DNA from: Bog-473 sp963788125
GTDB lineage: Bacteria; Actinomycetota; Acidimicrobiia; Acidimicrobiales; RAAP-2
Direction of reading: 5' to 3'
Length of the DNA: 64,000 bases
Assembly: GCA_963788125.1 (NCBI GenBank)
Contig: CAWBFN010000002.1
Coordinates: 930,001 to 994,000 of the forward strand
Below the pieces are notes generated by a model. The model worked only from the letters and a program-made list of their open reading frames with translations. It made no database searches and had not been told where the DNA came from. Below, in pieces: positions 50,889 through 59,688 of this stretch. Made by a program: the position numbers and the translations under genes. Positions within the stretch are counted from its first letter, which is position 1; every line of letters starts with the position of its first letter.

Positions 50889-52421
50889 TCACGCATGCAG
50901 GGACACACTCACCGCTCCGGGCACGGTGAAGACCACGGTAGTGCCCTGGGCCACGTCGGGCTCGACCCAGATGGACCCTCCGTGGGCTTCGACGAACGCC
51001 TTGGCGATGGCCAGCCCGAGCCCGGCCCTCGCCCCGCCACTGTTCTGGCTGAACATCTCGAAGACCCGCTCCCTCTCCTCGCTGGCGATCCCGGGGCCCT
51101 CGTCGGCCACGGAGATCTCGACGAGCGGTGGCTCGGGCCCGGCAACGGCACGCGCGCCGATGCGGATGGTCGTGTCGCCGGGGCTGTGCCTGGCCGCGTT
51201 TTCCAAGAGGTTGGCCAGAACCTGCCCTATCAGCACATGGTCGATCTCCAGCAAGGGGAGATCGGGGGCGGTGTCGACGCAGACACGATCAGGCGGGACG
51301 AGCCCGCTGAGGGCGGCGAGCGCTTCATCGACCAGCTCGTCGAGGGGAATGAGGATGGGCCGGATGGCCAGCGCTCCGGACTCAATGCGGGTCATGTCCA
51401 GCAAGTTGGTCACCAGCCGGGCCAGGCGGTCGGACTGCAGCTCAATCAGCTCGAGGAGATCGGCCCGGTCCGTCGCACTCAGCGTGACGTCCACCCGACG
51501 CAGGCTGGACACCGCCGCCTTGACGGAGGCGAGGGGCGTGCGCAGATCGTGGGAGACAGCGCCCATCATGGCCCCGCGCCAGCGGTCGATCTCCTCGAGG
51601 AGCCGGGTGCGCACGGCCTGCTCCTGCAGTTGGGCCCGCTCGACGGCGAGGGCGGCCTGGTTGGCGAACGTCCCGAGCAGGGCCCGATCCCGACGGGCGA
51701 ACTGCACCTCTTGGAGGACGAGCAGTCCGACCGGTCGATTGCTGGCCACCAGCGCCACGGCGACCCGGCCGGGCGATCCTCCCGCCATGCCCAGCGATCG
51801 GGTCTGCCCGTTGCTGGTGGTGAGCGAGACCATCTCCTCGGGCGTGAGCTCCTGTCCCGCCCGGGCGGCCACGGAGAGCTCCGGACCTTCGGATCGAGAC
51901 GTCCAGTCGACCCCGGGCAGGAGGAGCGCCGTCCAGCGCGGCGCGAAGACGGCCTGCACCGTGCCGGCGATGTGCTCGAGCAGTTCCGAAAGGGTGAGAT
52001 CACCGATCAGCGTCTGGGAAAGCTCGAAAAGCCGGTCGGCGTCCCGCTCCCGGCGCTGGGCGTCCTCCCGCGCGGCCTGCTGGGCGGTCACGACGCGGGT
52101 CACCACCAGCACGACGATCACATAGACGATAAGGGCGACCCAGTTCTGCGTGCCGCGGACGGTCAACGTGCCGTACGGCGGAATGAAGAAGATGTCGTAG
52201 AAGAGGAAGCCGCTGACCGCGGCGACCGCCCCGGGAACGAGGCCGCCCACCGCCACCCCGATGACCACCGGAACGACGAACACCAGGGGGGGAGTGGCAA
52301 CGCTGAGATGGGCCCGAAACGGCACCATCACGGCCAACAGCGCGACCTGCCCGGCGATGGCCACCACGGTGCCGAGAACAGCTCGCCACTGCGCCCTGGT
52401 GAGGGCATGCATGCTTCGCAT
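50889..52421 (-). CDS. KdpD C-terminal half: membrane sensor histidine kinase
   Basis: A 510-aa histidine kinase. An N-terminal four-helix DUF4118 membrane region (about 15-120: GTVVAIAGQVALLAVMVP; LIVYVIVVLVVTRVV) is followed by a GAF-like linker, a HisKA domain with His291 in MMGAVSHDLRTPLASVKAA, and a HATPase domain (NLLENAARHSPGD, VADEGPGIA, GLGLAIAKAF). This matches residues 400-900 of full-length KdpD. The usual N-terminal KdpD and USP domains are missing; they are a separate gene on the other strand. ATG 52421 (MRSMHALTR) is the best start. It shares an operon with kdpE. Confidence 0.88.
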   Translation of the reverse strand: MRSMHALTRAQWRAVLGTVVAIAGQVALLAVMVPFRAHLSVATPPLVFVVPVVIGVAVGGLVPGAVAAVSGFLFYDIFFIPPYGTLTVRGTQNWVALIVYVIVVLVVTRVVTAQQAAREDAQRRERDADRLFELSQTLIGDLTLSELLEHIAGTVQAVFAPRWTALLLPGVDWTSRSEGPELSVAARAGQELTPEEMVSLTTSNGQTRSLGMAGGSPGRVAVALVASNRPVGLLVLQEVQFARRDRALLGTFANQAALAVERAQLQEQAVRTRLLEEIDRWRGAMMGAVSHDLRTPLASVKAAVSSLRRVDVTLSATDRADLLELIELQSDRLARLVTNLLDMTRIESGALAIRPILIPLDELVDEALAALSGLVPPDRVCVDTAPDLPLLEIDHVLIGQVLANLLENAARHSPGDTTIRIGARAVAGPEPPLVEISVADEGPGIASEERERVFEMFSQNSGGARAGLGLAIAKAFVEAHGGSIWVEPDVAQGTTVVFTVPGAVSVSLHA

Positions 52422-52507
52422 CGCGTCGGTCACGTCTTTCCCCGGGATAAGTTCCCCGCGACCGAGTGTACCGACGACCTCGACGAACCGGGTGAAGCGA
52501 ACGATCC

Positions 52508-53668
52508 ATGACAGAGCCGACGGAAACACCCGATCCAGACGAGGTTCGACCCGCCGGCCGCTTCCGCGTGTACCTGGGAGCGGCTGCCGGCGTGGGCAAG
52601 ACCTGCGCCATGCTCGACGAGGGGTGGAGGCGTTTCCAGCGGGGGACCGATGTCGTGGTCGGGTTCGTCGAGACCCACGGGCGGTCCTACACCATCGAGC
52701 AGCTCCGCACCCTGCCCGTCGTGCCGCGTAAACAGGTGGAGTACAGGGGCTCTTCATGGGAGGAGTTGGACCTCACGGCCGTCCTGGCTCGCCGTCCCGA
52801 GGTCGTCCTGATCGACGAGCTGGCGCACACGAACGTGCCGGGCTCGGGGACCAACGCGAAGCGCTGGCAGGACGTCCTCGCCATTCTCGACGCGGGGATC
52901 GCGGTGATCAGCACGGTCAACATTCAGCACGTCGAGTCGTTGTCCGAAGCCGTCGAGCACATCACCGGGGTCAGCATTCGTGAGCGCGTACCCGACTGGG
53001 TGGTGCGACGAGCCGACCAGCTCGAGCTGATCGACTCGTCGGCGGACCAGCTGCGCCGCCGCATGTTGCACGGCAACATCTATCCGGCCGCCAAGGTGCA
53101 TTCGGCGCTCTCCGGCTTCTTCCGCTTGGAGAACCTGGTGGCGTTGCGCGAGTTGTCACTACGCTTCGTGGCCGACGAGACAGAAGAGGAGCTGCTCGAG
53201 TTCCTCCGCTCCCGTGGGCCCTCGGCGTCGAGCGACGTCTGGGACACGGCGGAACGGATTCTCGTGGCGGTGACCGGTGCGCCGGGGAACGACACGGTCA
53301 TCCGCCGGGCGGCCCGGATGGCAGCGCGCATGAAGGCGGACCTCCTCGCCGTGCACGTGGTCTCCGGCGATGCGGATCCGAAGTCGGACAACACCGAGCG
53401 GCTCGAGGAACTGGTGCGCGACGTGGGCGCCACCTGGCAGGTGGTGCAGGGTGATGATGTCGCCTCCACCGTCATGGCCATGGCGATCGATCACCAGATC
53501 ACGCAGATCGTCCTCGGAACCTCGAAGCTCTCGCGCTGGCAGTCGTTCACCCGCGGGTCGGTCATTCAGAAGATCCTGCGCATGGCCTCGGACGAGTCGA
53601 TCGACGTGCACGTCATCGCCCGCATGTCCGAGCGCAACGGTCACCCACCGGCGGAACCCGAGGGCTAG
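52508..53668 (+). CDS. KdpD N-terminal sensor half with USP domain
   Basis: A 386-aa cytoplasmic protein. Residues 18-215 are the KdpD sensor domain (YLGAAAGVGKTCAMLDEG with its Walker A, VLIDELAHTNVPGSGTNAKR with its Walker B and conserved tail). Residues 245-375 are a universal-stress-protein domain (ILVAVTGAPGNDTVIRRAAR, then KILRMASDESIDVHVIARM). In full-length KdpD these precede the membrane kinase in one chain; here they are a separate gene transcribed divergently. In other bacteria the USP domain binds c-di-AMP, so this protein may be a diffusible ligand sensor acting in trans on the kinase (inference). It ends in CTAG shared with the convergent nucleosidase stop. Confidence 0.9.
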   Translation: MTEPTETPDPDEVRPAGRFRVYLGAAAGVGKTCAMLDEGWRRFQRGTDVVVGFVETHGRSYTIEQLRTLPVVPRKQVEYRGSSWEELDLTAVLARRPEVVLIDELAHTNVPGSGTNAKRWQDVLAILDAGIAVISTVNIQHVESLSEAVEHITGVSIRERVPDWVVRRADQLELIDSSADQLRRRMLHGNIYPAAKVHSALSGFFRLENLVALRELSLRFVADETEEELLEFLRSRGPSASSDVWDTAERILVAVTGAPGNDTVIRRAARMAARMKADLLAVHVVSGDADPKSDNTERLEELVRDVGATWQVVQGDDVASTVMAMAIDHQITQIVLGTSKLSRWQSFTRGSVIQKILRMASDESIDVHVIARMSERNGHPPAEPEG

Positions 53669-54390
53669 CTGCGGGCCAGGTCCCCGAAGGCCGCATCGGC
53701 GGCCACGGTGGCGGCCCGCCCCATGCAGCGGTTGAGGTGGGCCAGCGTCCTGGCTCGGCGGGGATCTCGGGCCAGGTACCTGCCCACGGCCACCAGATCA
53801 GCCGAACCGTCGGGCTTGCTCAGCTCGAGTATCGGCTGGTCGACGATGTGCTCATCGGGGCGATCGCTGATCCCCCGGTAGACCGACCATGCGACGCCCG
53901 CTCGCTCGCAGACCTCGGCGACGCCGGCCGCTTCCATGTCGACGGCGCCGTAACCCGATTCGAGGATGGGACGCCAGGCTGCCTCGTCGGAGACGAGGCC
54001 GTCGAGGGTCATGAGGGCGCCTGCGGGTGTCCGGGCGGGCAGGGGATGGGTGGTGTACCGCGGCCCGTGGGGACCGAGTCGGACCTGGCTCGGGACGATC
54101 AGTTCCCCGATGGCGAGCGCGGGGTCGAGGCCGGCGGCGATGCCCACCACCATCACGTGGTCGACGGGACCCCGCTCCAGCATCCGCTCGGTGGCCGTGC
54201 GGGCCGACGCCGGACCGATACCGATGATCCCGGCCACGACGGACCAGCGCCCGGTGGTGCCGGCGTGGGAGAACACGGGACTGCCGGAGATCCGGGCCAG
54301 ACCGCCGGCGCGCACCACGGCCCTGAGCTCCGGGCGCATGGGGGTGAGCAGCGCGACCCGTCTGCGAGCACGGTCGTCGACGGCCACCAT
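53665..54390 (-). CDS. nucleoside phosphorylase/MTA-SAH nucleosidase-like protein
   Basis: A 241-aa phosphorylase-superfamily protein. The N-terminal VALLTPMRPELRAVV gives the phosphate or ribose loop, VVGIAAGLDPALAIGELIVP the central strand, and AVDMEAAGVAEVCERAG the ribose-binding Met-Glu. RGISDRPDE carries the catalytic Asp of nucleosidases. Similar enzymes also act on hopanoid or purine intermediates (HpnG, MTAN), so the substrate is uncertain. ATG 54390 (MVAVDD) is chosen over a longer frame. The stop codon is shared in a CTAG (53665-53668) with the convergent KdpD half. Confidence 0.8.
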   Translation of the reverse strand: MVAVDDRARRRVALLTPMRPELRAVVRAGGLARISGSPVFSHAGTTGRWSVVAGIIGIGPASARTATERMLERGPVDHVMVVGIAAGLDPALAIGELIVPSQVRLGPHGPRYTTHPLPARTPAGALMTLDGLVSDEAAWRPILESGYGAVDMEAAGVAEVCERAGVAWSVYRGISDRPDEHIVDQPILELSKPDGSADLVAVGRYLARDPRRARTLAHLNRCMGRAATVAADAAFGDLARS

Positions 54391-54467
54391 TCCATCTTGG
54401 CGGACGAATCGATAGCGTGGGAGACGCAGCCTGATCGGTTGTCCAGCGAGGGAGTCGGAGGAGAGAG

Positions 54468-54842
54468 ATGCCGAGCGCCGAGCAAGTCGTCCGGGACTTC
54501 TGTGCTGCAGCGAGTCTGCGAGATCCCGAGGCGATGCGGGCATTCTTCTCGGAGGACGTCGTCTATCACAACATCCCGATGGATCCGGCCGAAGGGATAG
54601 ACGCCACCATGGCTCTGATGAAGGGGTTCATGGACATGTTCGAAGAGGTGGAGTTCGAGATACACCATTTGGCGAGCGATGGATCTACCGTGCTCACCGA
54701 GCGGACCGACCACTTCACCGTGAACGGCCGGTCGGCGCCCCTCCCCGTCATGGGTGCCTTCCACGTGCTGGACGGGAAGATCACCGCATGGCGGGACTAC
54801 TTCGACATGGGGCAGGTCACCGCCGTCCTGGGTGGGACGTGA
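54468..54842 (+). CDS. limonene-1,2-epoxide hydrolase-like protein (SnoaL fold)
   Basis: A 124-aa alpha+beta barrel. Active-site residues of limonene epoxide hydrolase are recognisable: Tyr33 and Asn35 in VVYHNIP, Arg79 and Asp81 in LTERTDHF, and Asp110 in AWRDYFD. It probably opens epoxides with water without a covalent intermediate. The ATG at 54468 follows GGAGGAGAGAG. It converges on the Rpf-like gene with 1 bp between stops. Confidence 0.88.
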   Translation: MPSAEQVVRDFCAAASLRDPEAMRAFFSEDVVYHNIPMDPAEGIDATMALMKGFMDMFEEVEFEIHHLASDGSTVLTERTDHFTVNGRSAPLPVMGAFHVLDGKITAWRDYFDMGQVTAVLGGT

Positions 54843-54843
54843 T

Positions 54844-55407
54844 CTACAGACCGCAGGCGAAGCGAGAGCTCCATGGACGGAACCCGAACCGCGCGTACAG
54901 CTCCAATGCGATCTCGTCCTGCAGGCTCGCCGGTGCCTGGTAGGGCCACCCGGCGAGTCCGAAGGAGCGCCAGGTGGTCAGCAGGATGCCGTAGGCACCG
55001 TCCGGAGCCGCCGGGCTGTTGAAGCGGTCGCTCGATTCGTGCACCCTTATGCACGACCAGTCGGCCGTGGCGACGCTGTCGGCATCGGTGATCGCCACCG
55101 GAGCCGGAGCCGGAGCCGGAGCCGGGGCCGGGGCCGGGGCTGGGGCCGGTGCGGGAGCCGGTGCCGGTGCAATAGCCGGAGCCGGTGCTGGCGGAGGTAC
55201 CGCCGGCTTCGTCGATGCGGCCGGCAGCGTCACCTTGGTGGCGAATCCGGCCAGTGAAGTGTGGGACAGCACCGTGGAGTGGGCGGCGTGCGGTCGGTGC
55301 CTCGCCGCCTCCGCGGACACGGCGTGCCGCGTGCCAAATGAGAAAACTCCTGTGGTCATTCCTATGATGACGGCTGTTGCCGTCGTGAGTGCAATGCGGG
55401 TCCGCAC
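54844..55407 (-). CDS. secreted Rpf-like transglycosylase-domain protein
   Basis: A 187-aa exported protein. A signal peptide covers residues 1-32 (RIALTTATAVIIGMTTGVFSF), followed by a basic stretch and an Ala-Pro linker of about 30 residues (73-101). The C-terminal domain (110-187) is a resuscitation-promoting-factor-type lysozyme-like fold with the catalytic Glu122 in RVHESSDRF and GAYGILLTTWRSFGLAG. It should cleave peptidoglycan and may promote growth from dormancy. The GTG at 55407 has a strong GGGAGG ribosome-binding site; a longer frame upstream lacks a signal peptide. Confidence 0.88.
   Translation of the reverse strand: MRTRIALTTATAVIIGMTTGVFSFGTRHAVSAEAARHRPHAAHSTVLSHTSLAGFATKVTLPAASTKPAVPPPAPAPAIAPAPAPAPAPAPAPAPAPAPAPAPVAITDADSVATADWSCIRVHESSDRFNSPAAPDGAYGILLTTWRSFGLAGWPYQAPASLQDEIALELYARFGFRPWSSRFACGL
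55099..55195 (-). repeat. Ala-Pro coding microsatellite
   Basis: Tandem GAGCCG/GGGCCG hexamers on the plus strand encode alternating Pro-Ala on the minus strand in the linker of the Rpf-like protein. The number of copies may vary between strains, changing the linker length. Confidence 0.8.
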
Positions 55408-56000
55408 GGCACCTCCCTTCGTCTGGGCGCGCGCGGGCGCCAGGCTCTGCTCGGTGGGGGCGGGCTCCGGCCTTTGCATTCGCGCCCCGAACGGAGAGCG
55501 GGAAGGCGTCGTCCGTTCTGGCATATCGCCGCAGGGTGTGCGGCCGGTTTGGTGAAGGCCCGGGGATGGTCCTGGGTGTGTCCTCGCTTCGTTGCTTCCA
55601 CGCCTCCCAGGTGGAGGGGGGGCGTGCCAAGACCTGGACAGGTCTACGGTGGGTTGAAACGAATTACTTTCTGGGAAAATCTCCTGTAGACGGCTCCACC
55701 CATCGACCAGAAAGTGTGATTCGGTTTTGTCTCGGGCACTGTAGCAGGAGATGCTGCCGCCCAAGGCTTCGGGTTCTGAAATAGCCATTCACCTGCACGT
55801 GTGGGTATCCGGGCTGTGGCTGACCTCGGAATGATCGATCCATACAGGGAGCATTTGCCTCTATGCGGAGTCAGCAAAGGCACGTTAAATAGGCAAAGTG
55901 AATTTGACGGGGTCGGTCGGCATCCCTAGTATGCGCCGCCCTCGGCGCGGCGATCAGCGCGGGCACCCTTTTGCGCACCATCGACCCACGGAAGGAGATC
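55408..56000. other. 593-bp noncoding gap
   Basis: No gene is recognisable between the divergent Rpf-like and alpha/beta-hydrolase genes. Its right part carries the hydrolase promoter (55904-55932). I compared the minus strand upstream of the Rpf-like gene with the c-di-AMP (ydaO) riboswitch often found before rpf genes and saw no conserved core. An AT-richer stretch (55660-55730) may hold the Rpf promoter. Confidence 0.45.
55904..55932 (+). promoter_or_regulatory. sigma-70-type promoter of alpha/beta hydrolase
   Basis: TTGACG (55904-55909), a 17-bp spacer and TAGTAT (55927-55932). Transcription would start near 55939, giving a 60-nt leader to the GTG at 56001. The fit to consensus is good (5 of 6 and 5 of 6). 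Confidence 0.55.
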
Positions 56001-56870
56001 GTGCCGACCGCACACGTCAACGGCATCGATATCGAGTACGTGACGAGCGGGGATCCGGGCGCCCCCGCACTGCTCCTCGTCATGGGGTTGGGTCAGCAGC
56101 TGATCACCTGGCCCGAGGCGTTCGTCGAACGGCTGACGGCTCACGGCTTCTTCACCGTTCGTTTCGACAACCGTGACTCGGGTCTTTCGACGAAGTTCGA
56201 AGGTGTGCCGGACTTCGTCGCGCTGTTCAGCGGGGACGCCAGTTCGGTGCCGTACATGGTGGAGGACATGGCCGACGATGCGGCCGCGCTGCTCGGCGCG
56301 CTGGGGATCGAGCGCGCCCACGTCGTCGGCGTCTCCATGGGGGGGATGATCACCCAGGCTCTCGCCATCCATCACGCCACGCATGTCCTCACGGCGTGCT
56401 CCATCATGTCGACCACGGGGGACCACACCGTCGGCGCCCCGACGGTCGAGGCCCTCGCCGCCCTGCTCCGCCCCCCCGCCCGCAGCCGGGAGGAGGCGGT
56501 GGCGGCCAGCCTCCGGTCGAACAGGGTGCTCAGTTCCCCCGGGTTTCCCTTCGACGTGGATCTGATGACCCGCCGGGCGGAGTCCGCCTACGACCGGAGC
56601 TACTGCCCCGAGGGCACCGCCCGACAGGTGGCGGCGGTGCTGGCCTCCCCCGACCGCACCGGGGGCCTGCGGGGGGTGAAGATCCCCTTCCTCGTGATCC
56701 ACGGAGAGGAGGACCCGCTGGTCACCGTCAGTGGGGGCAGGGCCACGGCGGCCGCCGTCCCCGGGTCCACCCTGATCCTGATTCCGGGCATGGGGCACGA
56801 TCTCCCCGAGGGGGTCTGGGACCGGATCATCGGGGCGATCGTGGCCAACACCGGGTCGACGACCGCCTGA
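56001..56870 (+). CDS. alpha/beta hydrolase
   Basis: A 289-aa alpha/beta-hydrolase-fold enzyme. The nucleophile elbow is GVSMGGMI (Ser), the acid is in HGEEDPLVT, and the His is in PGMGHDLPEG. LLLVMGLGQQLITWP is the oxyanion-loop region, as in epoxide hydrolase- or haloperoxidase-like proteins. The GTG at 56001 follows GGAAGGAG at ideal spacing, better than the ATG at 55971. It ends 2 bp before a strong stem-loop. Substrate unknown. Confidence 0.87.
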   Translation: MPTAHVNGIDIEYVTSGDPGAPALLLVMGLGQQLITWPEAFVERLTAHGFFTVRFDNRDSGLSTKFEGVPDFVALFSGDASSVPYMVEDMADDAAALLGALGIERAHVVGVSMGGMITQALAIHHATHVLTACSIMSTTGDHTVGAPTVEALAALLRPPARSREEAVAASLRSNRVLSSPGFPFDVDLMTRRAESAYDRSYCPEGTARQVAAVLASPDRTGGLRGVKIPFLVIHGEEDPLVTVSGGRATAAAVPGSTLILIPGMGHDLPEGVWDRIIGAIVANTGSTTA

Positions 56871-56872
56871 CC

Positions 56873-56902
56873 CTCCGGCCCGGGGGCGGCCCCGGCCCGG
56901 AG
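56873..56902 (+). terminator. GC-rich stem-loop after alpha/beta hydrolase
   Basis: CTCCGGCCCGGGG (56873-56885), tetraloop GCGG, CCCCGGCCCGGAG (56890-56902): 13 bp with one C-C mismatch, starting 2 bp after the stop codon. No U-tract. A probable terminator separating the hydrolase from the ABC operon. Confidence 0.55.
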
Positions 56903-56936
56903 CCGGCGGCGGTGCGCACGGTATCGTGCCCTGACA

Positions 56937-57953
56937 ATGGGGTCATGCTCATCGGCGGCCACCGAAGCTCCGGCGCCGCACCACCAGGCGCCCGCCGCCT
57001 CGCCGCTCCCCGGCGACGGCGCAGCGCGCCAGCCACCGATGGTCGAGGCGCACCGTCTGGAGAAGCGCTTCGGCGACTTCGTGGCCGTCGACGGGGTCGA
57101 CTTCACCATTGAGGCCGGCGAGTCGTTCGGCTTTCTCGGGCCGAACGGGGCCGGCAAGACGTCGACCATGCGGATGATCTCGTGTATCAGCCCGGTCAGT
57201 GGAGGGACCCTGCGGGTGATGGGCATGGACCCGGCGACCCAGGGAGCGCAGATCAGGGCACGCATGGGCCTGGTCCCCCAAGAGGACTCGTTGGACCTCG
57301 ACCTCACGGTGCTCGACAACCTGATGATCTACGGCCGCTACTTCGACATGCCGAAGAAGGTCATCCGGTCCCGGGCCGACCAACTGCTGGAGTTCGCACA
57401 GCTGACCGACCGTGCGCACGACCGGGTCGACCCTCTCTCGGGGGGGATGAAGCGGCGGCTCACCATCGCCCGCGCCCTGATCTCGGATCCCGACCTGCTC
57501 ATCCTCGATGAGCCGACCACGGGATTGGACCCCCAGGCCCGCCACCTGCTCTGGGACCGCCTCTACCGCCTCAAGCAGCAGGGCGTCACCCTGGTGATCA
57601 CCACCCACTACATGGACGAAGCGGAGCAGCTCTGCGATCGCCTCGTCGTGATGGACAAGGGTCGCTTCGCCGCCGAGGGGAGCCCGCGCGCGCTCATTGA
57701 ACAGCACGCCACCAGGGAGGTGGTCGAGCTGCGCTTCCGCCCGGGCCAGCACGAGTCCGTGGCGCCCGGCGCGGCCGAGCTGGCCGAACGGCACGAGGTG
57801 CTGCCCGACCGCATCCTCTTGTACACCGACGACGGGGACGCGGTGCTCGAGGCCGTGGCGGCCAAGGGCCTGGCCCCCCAGAGCACGCTCGTGCGGCGCT
57901 CGACCCTCGAGGACGTCTTTCTCCGGCTGACCGGCCGGACCCTCGTCGACTGA
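56937..57953 (+). CDS. ABC transporter ATPase (DrrA/NodI type)
   Basis: A 338-aa ATP-binding subunit. Walker A is GPNGAGKTS, the signature is LSGGMKRRLTIARAL, Walker B is LLILDEPTTGLD and the H-loop is VITTHYMDEAEQL. The domain starts at VEAHRLEKRFG, so the true start may be the ATG at 57039; the first 34 residues (Ala/Pro-rich) are not conserved. It is the first gene of a three-gene exporter operon, and with the two permeases may export a drug, lipid or polysaccharide precursor. Confidence 0.92.
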   Translation: MGSCSSAATEAPAPHHQAPAASPLPGDGAARQPPMVEAHRLEKRFGDFVAVDGVDFTIEAGESFGFLGPNGAGKTSTMRMISCISPVSGGTLRVMGMDPATQGAQIRARMGLVPQEDSLDLDLTVLDNLMIYGRYFDMPKKVIRSRADQLLEFAQLTDRAHDRVDPLSGGMKRRLTIARALISDPDLLILDEPTTGLDPQARHLLWDRLYRLKQQGVTLVITTHYMDEAEQLCDRLVVMDKGRFAAEGSPRALIEQHATREVVELRFRPGQHESVAPGAAELAERHEVLPDRILLYTDDGDAVLEAVAAKGLAPQSTLVRRSTLEDVFLRLTGRTLVD

Positions 57954-57974
57954 GATCGCGGCCCGGTCACCGTC

Positions 57975-58805
57975 ATGTCACGCACCGAGACCCTCCTCTT
58001 CGAGCACGGCGAGGTGGTGCCGGCGCGGCGGATGGCCACTCCCATGTGGCTGCGCGCCGCTCGGTACTGGGCCTATCAGTACAAGCGGACGTGGCGCAGC
58101 TCCATCTTCACCAGCTTTCTGATCCCCGTCCTCTATCTGACGTCCATGGGGGTGGCGTTGGGCTCGCTCATCGACAAGCACTCCCACGGCGTGGACGGAG
58201 TCACCTACGTCGCCTACCTGGCTCCGGGCCTGCTGGCCGCCACCTGCATGCAGATCGGTGTCAACGACACCACCTGGCCGGTCATGGGCGCCATCAAGTG
58301 GATGCGTACCTACCTGGCGATGCTGGCTGGGCCGCTGGACGTCTATGACGTCCTGCTCGGGCACCTCGCCTGGGTGGCGGCCCGTCTCGGCATCGTGGTC
58401 ACCATCTACCTGGCCGTCATGGCCGCCTTCGGCACCGTCCTCTCCCCCTGGGCCCTCCTGGCCCTGCCGGCCGGGGTCCTCACCGGCATGGCCTTCGCCG
58501 CGCCGATCGCCGCCTTCTCCGCCACGCAGGACACGGACACCGCCTTCTCCACGATCTACCGGCTCGGGGTGGTCCCCCTGTTCCTCTTCTCGGGCACGTT
58601 CTTCCCCATCTCCCAGCTGCCCCACCTCCTGGAGTACCTGGCCTACATCACGCCCCTCTACCACGGCGTGGCGCTCTGCCGTGACCTGACGCTCGGGCAT
58701 GTCCATCTGTGGGTGGACCTCGGGCATGCCGCCTACCTGTGCGCCTGGGTGGGCGCGGGCTACGCCCTGGGTCGGCGCACCTTCTCCCGGCGGTTGGTCG
58801 TGTGA
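57975..58805 (+). CDS. ABC-2 type permease (DrrB/NodJ-like)
   Basis: A 276-aa membrane protein with six helices. After a short cytoplasmic N-terminus, YWAYQYKRTWRSSIFTSFLIPVLYLTSMG is the typical ABC-2 start, and LFLFSGTFFPISQLPHLLEY is the conserved loop near the end. It starts 22 bp after the ATPase gene and its stop overlaps the next GTG by 4 bp. It likely forms a channel with the second permease. Confidence 0.9.
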   Translation: MSRTETLLFEHGEVVPARRMATPMWLRAARYWAYQYKRTWRSSIFTSFLIPVLYLTSMGVALGSLIDKHSHGVDGVTYVAYLAPGLLAATCMQIGVNDTTWPVMGAIKWMRTYLAMLAGPLDVYDVLLGHLAWVAARLGIVVTIYLAVMAAFGTVLSPWALLALPAGVLTGMAFAAPIAAFSATQDTDTAFSTIYRLGVVPLFLFSGTFFPISQLPHLLEYLAYITPLYHGVALCRDLTLGHVHLWVDLGHAAYLCAWVGAGYALGRRTFSRRLVV

Positions 58806-59638
58806 GCACGACCCCGCCCATCACCCGGGGCGAACCGTCGGGGGTGGCCGTGCGGATCACCCCGCTCGCGCTGCTGGGCGGCCGCCACGCCGGCCGGGTC
58901 CTCGAGCGCAACATCCTCGTTTACCGCCGCTCGTGGATCTTCCTCGTCTCGGGCTTCTTCGAGCCGCTCTTCTACCTCCTCTCCATCGGGATCGGGCTGA
59001 GCCACCTGGTCGGCCCCATCCCCGTCGACGGGCGGCTCGTGGCCTACACCGCGTTCGTGGCCCCCGGGCTGTTGGCCTCCTCGGCCATGAACGGCGCCAT
59101 GATCGACTCCACGTTCCTGGTCTTCATGAAGTTGAAGATCGCCAAGACCTACGACGCCATGCTGGCCACCCCGCTGGGGGTGGGTGACCTCGCGCTGGGC
59201 GAGTTGACCTGGTGCGTGCTGCGGGTGGCGCTCTACTCGGGCGCCTTCCTGTGCATCATGGCCGCGCTCGGCTACGCCAGCACCCCGTGGGCCGTCCTGT
59301 GCTGGCCCGTGGCCGTGCTGATCGGGCTGGCCTTCGCCTCGGTGGGGATGGCCGGGACCACCTTCATGCGGACCTGGCAGGACTTTGACATGGTCTCGTT
59401 GGCCTTTATCCCGCTGTTCTTGTTCTCGGCCACCTTCTATCCCCTCACGGTGTTCCCGGGGTGGCTCCAGGCGATCGTCCGGTGCACCCCGCTCTACCAG
59501 GGTGTGGTGTTGGAACGGGCCGCTGACTTCGGCATCTTCGAGTGGTCGCTGCTCTTCCACATCGCCTACCTGGCCGTGATGGCGGTCGGCGGGGTGCTCG
59601 TGACCCGCCGCCGTCTCGGTCGGCTCCTTCTGCCGTAA
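58802..59638 (+). CDS. ABC-2 type permease, second subunit
   Basis: A 278-aa membrane protein with six helices, homologous in pattern to its neighbour: RNILVYRRSWIFLVSGFFEPLFYLLSIGIG at the start and LFSATFYPLTVFPGWLQAI near the end. The GTG overlaps the previous stop by 4 bp. Two different permeases plus one ATPase is the heterodimeric arrangement seen in NodIJ/DrrAB-like exporters. Confidence 0.9.
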   Translation: MSTTPPITRGEPSGVAVRITPLALLGGRHAGRVLERNILVYRRSWIFLVSGFFEPLFYLLSIGIGLSHLVGPIPVDGRLVAYTAFVAPGLLASSAMNGAMIDSTFLVFMKLKIAKTYDAMLATPLGVGDLALGELTWCVLRVALYSGAFLCIMAALGYASTPWAVLCWPVAVLIGLAFASVGMAGTTFMRTWQDFDMVSLAFIPLFLFSATFYPLTVFPGWLQAIVRCTPLYQGVVLERAADFGIFEWSLLFHIAYLAVMAVGGVLVTRRRLGRLLLP

Positions 59639-59688
59639 TGCGCGCCCCAGTCGGGTGACTACCCTACGGACGGAGGTTTTCTCGGGCA

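Noticed and set aside
55408..55800. c-di-AMP (ydaO) riboswitch upstream of the Rpf-like gene
   Set aside because: Read on the minus strand, the leader lacks the conserved GAAUCCG/GAACCCGUCAGCUAACCUCG core of that riboswitch.
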